Source: Moraxellaceae bacterium (GTDB taxonomy: Bacteria > Pseudomonadota > Gammaproteobacteria > Pseudomonadales > Moraxellaceae). Taken from it: a stretch of DNA of 11,706 nucleotides. A model generated the notes under the pieces. That model was given only the letters and a program-made list of their open reading frames with translations, was not told the DNA's origin and did no database searches. Positions 7,551 to 11,706 of the stretch are shown here, in pieces. Within the stretch, counting starts at the first letter, position 1. Each line of letters starts with the position of its first letter. The position numbers and the translations under genes are program-made. The stretch spans positions 1 to 11,706 of the forward strand of contig JAUXNL010000061.1 of the NCBI GenBank assembly GCA_030684415.1. Reading direction: 5' to 3'.

Positions 7551-7916
7551 ATGAATCAAAAAATAATGATTACCGTTTATGGCATAAAAAATTGTGACAC
7601 GATGAAAAGAGCCCTGAAATGGCTTGATGAAAACGGCATTAGCTACGACTTGCATGACTACAAAAAATCTGGCGCTCCAGCCACATTGATCAAGTCTTGG
7701 GAAAAGCAGCTTGACTGGACTGAGCTACTTAATCGTCGTGGCACTACCTGGCGCAAGATTTCCACAGATGTGCAGGCGACTATCACTCGCGAAAAAGCGA
7801 TTCAACTGATGTCCGACCAGCCCTCACTGATCAAACGACCGATTCTCGACATCAGCGGGAAGCTGCTTTGTGGATTCGATCCTGAAATTTGGGCGAAGGC
7901 ACTGCAAATCCAGTAG
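7551..7916 (+). CDS. yffB: YffB/ArsC-related thioredoxin-fold protein (Spx/ArsC family)
   Basis: This is a small cytoplasmic protein of the ArsC/Spx superfamily, closest in pattern to E. coli YffB, whose physiological role is not established. It has 121 residues with VYGIKNCDTMKRALKWLDENG at the N-terminus, carrying a single Cys15 where redox-active members have CxxC. It also has the subfamily block RRGTTWRK (62-69) and SLIKRPIL with Arg96, which in arsenate reductases stabilises the oxyanion. Real arsenate reductase activity is doubtful. Two starts are possible: 7551, or 7566, which gives MITVYGIKNCDT and the usual YffB length. Neither has a well-spaced ribosome binding site, so the start is uncertain by 5 codons. 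YffB-like genes often sit beside dapE; here dapC-dapD is upstream but no dapE follows. Confidence 0.88.
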   Translation: MNQKIMITVYGIKNCDTMKRALKWLDENGISYDLHDYKKSGAPATLIKSWEKQLDWTELLNRRGTTWRKISTDVQATITREKAIQLMSDQPSLIKRPILDISGKLLCGFDPEIWAKALQIQ

Positions 7917-7919
7917 CGG

Positions 7920-8465
7920 CTATTTACTATCCGTGGTGATCTGCGATGGCGGATGTGCCTGGGCCATTTTCTTGCTCAGCATCCAGTCCGTTACCATCAA
8001 TACCAAGGCCGATATCACCAGCACCATGTGTATCCTGATCTCCCAGAGCAAGGTGTGCTCAGAGAGATTCGCAGTATTGATAAAGCTTCGTAGAAGATGA
8101 ATCGAAGAAATGCTGATCAGGGCTACACCCAGCTTTACTTTAAGAACACCGGCATCAATGTGGTCAAGCCAGTCGGGCTGATCCGGATGATTATCAAGAT
8201 GGAGGCGGCTGACAAACGTTTCATAGCCACCGATGATGACCATGACCAACAGATTGGCAATCATGACCACATCAATCAACCCCAAGACCTGTAGGAGAAT
8301 GTCATTCTCTGTCAGGTTTGGCAGGTTCATGACCATCGCGGCCAGCGACTTCAAGAACTTCCAGGCATATACACCCAGGGCCACAATCAGGCCCAGATAC
8401 ATGGGCAGTTGCAGCCAGCGGCTCCAGAAAATGAAGCCCTCGATACGGCGCACTGTTTTTTCCAT
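7920..8465 (-). CDS. yqhA: UPF0114 (YqhA-like) inner-membrane protein
   Basis: This 181-residue integral membrane protein of unknown function matches the UPF0114/YqhA family. It shows the N-terminal RRIEGFIFWSRWLQLPMYLG, the loop GGYETFVSRLHLDNH (E. coli YqhA has a similar GYENFVSQLD), and the hallmark ISISSIHLLRSF. Four hydrophobic segments are visible, at about residues 17-41, 56-84, 108-130 and 138-162; the last carries a histidine (IRIHMV) in a hydrophobic stretch. The C-terminus is a polar tail (KKMAQAHPPSQITTDSK). AAGGAG lies 7 bases before the ATG, so the start is secure. It is a single-gene unit with its own promoter, convergent with yffB (3 bp between stop codons). Nothing in the context suggests a function. 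Confidence 0.92.
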   Translation of the reverse strand: MEKTVRRIEGFIFWSRWLQLPMYLGLIVALGVYAWKFLKSLAAMVMNLPNLTENDILLQVLGLIDVVMIANLLVMVIIGGYETFVSRLHLDNHPDQPDWLDHIDAGVLKVKLGVALISISSIHLLRSFINTANLSEHTLLWEIRIHMVLVISALVLMVTDWMLSKKMAQAHPPSQITTDSK

Positions 8466-8489
8466 GCCTAACTCCTTGAAATTGCGGGA

Positions 8490-8518
8490 ATTCTACTGAT
8501 AGCCTCCAAGGCCGCCAA
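8490..8518 (-). promoter_or_regulatory. Candidate sigma-70 promoter for yqhA
   Basis: On the minus strand, TTGGCG (8513-8518) and TAGAAT (8490-8495) are separated by exactly 17 bp. Transcription would start near 8483, about 18 bases before the ATG, leaving room for the AAGGAG ribosome binding site. The -10 matches the consensus at 5 of 6 positions and the -35 at 4 of 6. It is predicted from sequence only. Confidence 0.55.
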
Positions 8519-8586
8519 GCACTAATTTCGCACCAAAACGGCGCAAAAAAAGTCCGCCTAAATTAGCTCAGAAACCGCTGAGGGCA

Positions 8587-8614
8587 TTGAATTGGCAGTG
8601 ATTCTGCATATAAT
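8587..8614 (+). promoter_or_regulatory. Candidate strong sigma-70 promoter for the repeat-protein gene
   Basis: TTGAAT (8587-8592), a 16-bp spacer and a perfect -10 TATAAT (8609-8614) lead to a start near 8621, about 40 bases before the ATG at 8662. A small inverted repeat, CTCAG with CTGAG (8567-8571 and 8578-8582), lies just upstream of the -35 and could be an operator, though it is too short to be sure. With the well-placed AAGGAG, this suggests good expression of the secreted protein downstream. Confidence 0.65.
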
Positions 8615-8661
8615 CGAGAGCGAAGTAGGCTAAGGCCGCCCCCATCCAAGGAGTAATCATT

Positions 8662-9519
8662 ATGCGTCGCACACTGATAGGACTGGCCCTCGGCCTCGTG
8701 CTTCCCCTCGGCATTGCTCATGCCGACGTTGCCAGTGATCTTAAGGCTGGCCAACCCATGCAGACCGTCCTGACCAATGCTCTGAAAAACAATGTGTCTA
8801 TAGAGGCGGCTCTGCGCGAAGTGCTCAAAGCCTCTCCCGATCAGGCATATGCCGCCATTTCTGCGGCACTTCAGCTTAGCCCTGACCAAGCAGCCAACAT
8901 TGTTTCTGCTGCACTCAGCCGCGAATACAATCTGAATGCCCCCCAAGTTGTCGTTGCGGCCCTGCAGGGTGCACCGGAAAAGGCTGGCGTAATTGTCCCG
9001 ACCGCAATCGTCAAGTCAGCCAGCTTCTACACAGTCCCGATTGTTCAGCGTGCACTTGCTGATGGTGTTGATGGCTCCAAGTTTGTTCCCCAAGCCATGC
9101 GCACCTCTCCGCGCCAGTCAGCCACTATCCTCTCTCAGGCACTCCGCTCTGCCTCCCAGCAGACGCGCGCCATCATGGAGGCGGTAATTGCAGATCAGCC
9201 CGACAAAGCTGTTGAGTACGTGAAGATCGCCCTTGATGCAAAAGCACCTGCTGGAGATGTTTTGGCTGCTGCTTTCAAGGTCGCCCCGCGCCAAGCTGAT
9301 GCAATTGCAGCTGCTGCTAGCGAGAAGGGTGTGCCTACTCAAACAATTGCAGCTGCTGCTGGCGCTGCAGGACTGCAGGTTGCAGGCTACAATGCACCCG
9401 GAGCGAATAGTGGGACCAGCCAAGCTCGGCCGAGTGGCATGACGCTGCAGCCCAATGGCCTGTCGGGCAGTGGCAGCGGTGGTGGCGGCGGCGGCGGCTC
9501 TCCTGCAAGCCCCAGCTAA
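8662..9519 (+). CDS. Secreted alanine-rich alpha-helical repeat protein with Gly/Ser tail, unknown function
   Basis: I do not recognise a named family. The 285-residue product has a clear Sec signal peptide: MRR, a hydrophobic core LIGLALGLVLPLG, and a likely cleavage after AHA at residue 21. From about 56 to 222 it consists of roughly eight or nine imperfect helical units of about 15-17 residues. Typical units are SPDQAYAAISAALQ, SPDQAANIVSAALS, APEKAGVIVPTAIV, SPRQSATILSQALR, QPDKAVEYVKIALD and APRQADAIAAAAS; the shared pattern is [S/A]P, then Q or K, A, and spaced aliphatic residues. A low-complexity tail follows, ending SGSGSGGGGGGGSPASPS. The mature part has no cysteine and no membrane segment, so a periplasmic or exported location is likely. 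AAGGAG 8 bases upstream fixes the start. It has its own promoter and a strong terminator. The helical-solenoid fold is inference; a scaffold or matrix role is only a guess. Confidence 0.9.
   Translation: MRRTLIGLALGLVLPLGIAHADVASDLKAGQPMQTVLTNALKNNVSIEAALREVLKASPDQAYAAISAALQLSPDQAANIVSAALSREYNLNAPQVVVAALQGAPEKAGVIVPTAIVKSASFYTVPIVQRALADGVDGSKFVPQAMRTSPRQSATILSQALRSASQQTRAIMEAVIADQPDKAVEYVKIALDAKAPAGDVLAAAFKVAPRQADAIAAAASEKGVPTQTIAAAAGAAGLQVAGYNAPGANSGTSQARPSGMTLQPNGLSGSGSGGGGGGGSPASPS
9302..9360 (+). repeat. 17-bp direct repeat inside the repeat-protein gene
   Basis: CAATTGCAGCTGCTGCT occurs identically at 9302-9318 and 9344-9360, 42 bp (14 codons) apart and in the same frame. It encodes the alanine stretches of AIAAAAS and TIAAAAG. 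The identity at DNA level points to a recent internal duplication or slippage, while the other repeat units of the protein have diverged. Confidence 0.8.
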
Positions 9520-9537
9520 GCTGTAACTGCTATCCCT

Positions 9538-9570
9538 AAAAGGGCCAGATTTTCTGGCCCTTTTCTATTT
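9538..9570 (+). terminator. Rho-independent terminator after the repeat-protein gene
   Basis: AAAAGGGCCAGA (9538-9549) and TCTGGCCCTTTT (9553-9564) form a perfect 12-bp stem with a TTT loop, followed by CTATTT. It lies 18 bases past the stop codon. The stem is flanked by A and T runs, so it could also work for minus-strand transcripts. The ligase-like gene starts 31 bases after the stem in the same direction. Confidence 0.9.
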
Positions 9571-9595
9571 AAGCCTCACGAATGCTCTCCCGGAT

Positions 9596-10987
9596 ATGCA
9601 AAGCCAACATCCTCTTGCCGACAAATTTGCTTTTGCCAGCCTATGCTTTCTGGTTGTCTGGGCACCGATTCCATTGGGTAGCAATCGTGTATGGAGTGCA
9701 GAGCTCTTACAGCTATTAGTCGCAGTGATCGCAGCAAACTGTTGTTGGCTACTCGCAAGAAAAAAAATATCGCCAAGCGCTGCACTTCGCTCCTCCAAGC
9801 TCACTTTGGGACTATTTTTTTGTATTGCAGTCTGGAGCTCAATACAGCTATTACCACTTCCATATCATGATGGATGGCAAGAACTTAGTCATGACTTGAA
9901 CTCGACTGCTTACAAGCTGCAAAAGAGCATTCTTTATACTTTGGTTTTGTTTATCACTCTCCAACTTGTGAATACGCGCCCACGGCTACAAGTATTCGCT
10001 CATGTCATTGTCATTAGCGGCGTGCTCCAAGCAGTTTATGCCGTCATCACCCTTCTGGGTGGACCTCAGTTCGACATCCTCACCATTAAAGGCATGTCAT
10101 CCTACAAGGGGGATGCAACAGGAACCTTCATCAATCGCAACCACCTTGCCGGCTACCTGGAAATGACTCTTGCCGTTGGCACAGGATTACTGATTGCATC
10201 ACTTGAGCTTGGAGAGGGCGGGAAAAGTTGGCGTGAACGCATTAGGCGCCTGTTACAAGCAATGCTGGGTGGGAAGGCGAGGCTACGCCTTTTTTTGGTC
10301 ATCATGGTTATTGCACTGGTCATGACACACTCGAGAATGGGAAATGCTGCTTTTTTTGCCAGCATGGGCATTTGCGCAGTGATCGGCCTCATGCTTTTTC
10401 GTCAAAACTCACGCTCGATGGTCATTCTTTTTTCCAGCATGATCATCATTGATGTCTTTATTGTCAGCACATGGTTCGGGCTGGAGCGACTGGTACAGCG
10501 AATTGAAGGGACCGAAATTGCCACTGAGGAGCGCACAGATGTTAACGCCACAGCACTTCCTTGGGTGCAAGAAAACTGGCTAACCGGATCTGGTGCTGGC
10601 AGCTTTTCCAGCCAATTTCCAGCATATCGTACAGCGGACATTTCTGGCTTTTTTGACTTTGCCCACAATGACTATTTACAGATACTTGGCGAGTACGGGG
10701 TAATCGGCGGCAGTTTTTTTGCCGCAATCGTACTTCTTTGCCTTTATTCTGCGATTCAGGCGCAACGCGAACGGCGCAACTCACTACAGCGTGGAATGGC
10801 ATTTGCTGCCATGATGGGCATCATGAGTTTGTTGATTCACTCAACAGTCGATTTCAACTTGCACATCCCTGCTAATGCGATGCTTTTCACAATATTATGC
10901 TCAATCGCGCTTATTGCGCGACACTTGAACACTGAGAAATCAGAATCATCCCGGCGAAACCAGAAGTCCATGCTGAATGAGGCATAA
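9596..10987 (+). CDS. O-antigen ligase / Wzy-like polymerase family membrane protein
   Basis: This is a 463-residue polytopic inner-membrane protein of the Wzy_C (O-antigen ligase-like) family. Members transfer or polymerise undecaprenyl-linked glycans at the periplasmic face, for LPS, exopolysaccharide or protein O-glycosylation. Many hydrophobic segments are visible on both sides of a large loop at about 291-370. Motifs: GTFINRNHLAGYLEM (176-190), MTHSRMG (243-249), the loop block TGSGAGSFSSQFPAYR (330-345), FAHNDYLQILGEYGVIG (355-371) and HSTVDFNLHIPANA (415-428). The acceptor cannot be told from sequence: WaaL-like, exopolysaccharide Wzy and pilin-ligase types all remain open. No glycosyltransferase or polysaccharide gene is adjacent in the window, so it may be an orphan. 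The start at 9596 has a poor ribosome binding site. The terminator 31 bp upstream leaves little room for a normal promoter. It is convergent with pdxJ. Confidence 0.88.
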   Translation: MQSQHPLADKFAFASLCFLVVWAPIPLGSNRVWSAELLQLLVAVIAANCCWLLARKKISPSAALRSSKLTLGLFFCIAVWSSIQLLPLPYHDGWQELSHDLNSTAYKLQKSILYTLVLFITLQLVNTRPRLQVFAHVIVISGVLQAVYAVITLLGGPQFDILTIKGMSSYKGDATGTFINRNHLAGYLEMTLAVGTGLLIASLELGEGGKSWRERIRRLLQAMLGGKARLRLFLVIMVIALVMTHSRMGNAAFFASMGICAVIGLMLFRQNSRSMVILFSSMIIIDVFIVSTWFGLERLVQRIEGTEIATEERTDVNATALPWVQENWLTGSGAGSFSSQFPAYRTADISGFFDFAHNDYLQILGEYGVIGGSFFAAIVLLCLYSAIQAQRERRNSLQRGMAFAAMMGIMSLLIHSTVDFNLHIPANAMLFTILCSIALIARHLNTEKSESSRRNQKSMLNEA

Positions 10988-11012
10988 GCGACTGGGATTC
11001 ACTAGCTGACGT

Positions 11013-11053
11013 GGCTAGGGCTGCCCAACCGCGCGCATGAGGCCCTCATAGCC
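11013..11053. repeat. Inverted repeats in the ligase-pdxJ convergent gap
   Basis: The 121-bp gap (10988-11108) between the convergent genes holds GGCTAGGGC (11013-11021), which can pair with GCCC-TCA-TAGCC (11042-11053, TCA bulged). It also holds a tight palindrome, ATGAGGCCCTCAT (11037-11049). A further small repeat, CTAGC with GCTAG, overlaps the left arm near 11002-11018. None is followed by a T-run, so an ordinary terminator is not evident for either gene. The remainder of the gap shows nothing I recognise. Confidence 0.4.
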
Positions 11054-11108
11054 GCGAGACATGGCGAGGCTCGATTACGGAAGCAGCCAGCACCGCCCCC
11101 TCGCCCTA

Positions 11109-11706
11109 CTACTGTCTTGCCCTCTGCATCAAAACCTTCATATCACGAACTGCGGCAGACAGTCCTGAAAATATCGCTCTTGCGACTATGGCATGACCGA
11201 TATTGAGCTCATTAATGGCAGAGATCGCAGCAATAGATGCTGTGTTGTGGTAGTGCAGACCATGCCCTGCATTAACGACAACACGTCCTGCGGCGTAATC
11301 CACTGCATCACGGACTCGTGCTAACTCACGATTTGTACTCTCGACTGTCAATGCATCAGCATAAGCACCCGTATGAATTTCGATAGTGGGTGCCCCAGCA
11401 CGAATAGCCGCGTCGATTTGCGCAGCATCTGCATCAATAAAAAGAGAAACGTTGATTCCTTGCCTACCTAGTCGTTGGCAGGCCGCTTCAATTTTTTGAA
11501 ACTGGCCCACCACATCCAGTCCTCCCTCAGTCGTCAGCTCCTGCCGGGTTTCCGGAACCAAACAAACATGTGATGGACGAATACTTTCTGCAAAGGCCAG
11601 CATAGTCTCTGTGACGGCCATTTCGAAGTTCATATGCGTTTGCAGTACATCTGCAATAAGCCTAACGTCACGCTCCTGAATATGACGCCGATCCTCGCGA
11701 AGATGC
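11109..11706 (-). CDS. pdxJ: Pyridoxine 5'-phosphate synthase, 5' end cut by window edge
   Basis: PdxJ condenses 1-deoxy-D-xylulose 5-phosphate with 3-amino-2-oxopropyl phosphate to form pyridoxine 5'-phosphate, the ring-closing step of DXP-dependent vitamin B6 synthesis; it is a cytoplasmic TIM barrel. The frame continues through 11633 to the window edge, and the extra codons read HLREDRRHIQERDVRLIADV, a family signature, so the internal ATG at 11633 is not the start. About 199 residues are visible and 40-odd are missing. Catalytic and binding elements seen are the His/Arg of HLREDRRH, Glu in MNFEMAVTETM, CLVPETRQELTTEGGLDV, SLFIDAD, Glu in IEIHTGAYAD, His in VNAGHGLHYHN, and the C-terminal NIGHAIVARAIFSG. 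Often the order is recO-pdxJ-acpS; here no acpS follows and the neighbour is a convergent ligase-like gene. Confidence 0.97.
   Translation of the reverse strand, partial: HLREDRRHIQERDVRLIADVLQTHMNFEMAVTETMLAFAESIRPSHVCLVPETRQELTTEGGLDVVGQFQKIEAACQRLGRQGINVSLFIDADAAQIDAAIRAGAPTIEIHTGAYADALTVESTNRELARVRDAVDYAAGRVVVNAGHGLHYHNTASIAAISAINELNIGHAIVARAIFSGLSAAVRDMKVLMQRARQ

Noticed and set aside
7551..7916. Arsenate reductase (arsC) and an arsenic-resistance locus
   Set aside because: The RRGTTWRK and KNCDT patterns fit the YffB subgroup rather than true ArsC, and no arsR, arsB or acr3 gene is present nearby.
10707..10725. Perfect 6-bp hairpin GCGGCA / TGCCGC with a T-rich loop, considered as an internal terminator
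   Set aside because: It lies inside the ligase coding region between conserved motifs, and the T-run is in the loop rather than after the stem.
11109..11633. pdxJ starting at the ATG at 11633 as a complete 174-residue gene
   Set aside because: The codons upstream to the window edge continue the PdxJ family sequence (HLREDRRHIQ), so the gene is simply cut by the edge and is not a short form.
1..11706. CRISPR array, prophage, insertion sequence, tRNA or rRNA gene
   Set aside because: I saw no regularly spaced repeats, transposase or integrase motifs, terminal repeat pairs with target duplications, or tRNA/rRNA-like sequence on either strand.

Overview
The window looks like a chromosomal, mostly housekeeping segment of a betaproteobacterium with roughly mid-50s % GC by eye. 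Clues are the divergent rpsB-tsf / map-glnD arrangement shared by beta- and gammaproteobacteria, glnD followed directly by a DapC-type aminotransferase and dapD (a gene order I associate with betaproteobacteria), and proteins very close to the E. coli families. No species can be assigned from the sequence alone.

Layout. Positions 1-1852 are on the minus strand. They hold the translation operon rpsB (ribosomal protein S2) then tsf (EF-Ts, cut by the left edge), with an extended -10 promoter, a GC-rich discriminator, a folded leader of about 154 nt, and a terminator-like hairpin between the two genes. Divergent from it, 1892-7916 is a plus-strand run: map (methionine aminopeptidase), glnD (PII uridylyltransferase / uridylyl-removing enzyme), dapC and dapD (two consecutive lysine/diaminopimelate steps), and a small YffB/ArsC-like thioredoxin-fold protein. 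A perfect 16-bp inverted repeat lies between dapD and yffB. The YffB gene meets a minus-strand UPF0114/YqhA membrane protein gene tail to tail, with only 3 bp between their stop codons.

The right part (8466-11706) is less routine. A strong-looking promoter drives a secreted protein made of about eight or nine short alpha-helical repeats and ending in a glycine/serine tail. This gene ends at a textbook terminator. A 463-residue O-antigen ligase / Wzy-like membrane protein starts only about 30 bp after that terminator. Convergent to it, at the right edge, is pdxJ (vitamin B6 synthesis), missing its first 40-odd codons.

How the genes relate. The left half couples translation (S2, EF-Ts, N-terminal Met removal) with nitrogen sensing (GlnD) and lysine/peptidoglycan precursor supply (DapC, DapD). 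The secreted repeat protein and the ligase-like protein may form a cell-surface module, but that rests on adjacency and predicted location only. I found no mobile element, CRISPR array, tRNA or rRNA. The best candidates for new biology are the repeat protein and its relation to the ligase gene, the dapD-yffB hairpin, and the switch-like pairing in the rpsB leader.
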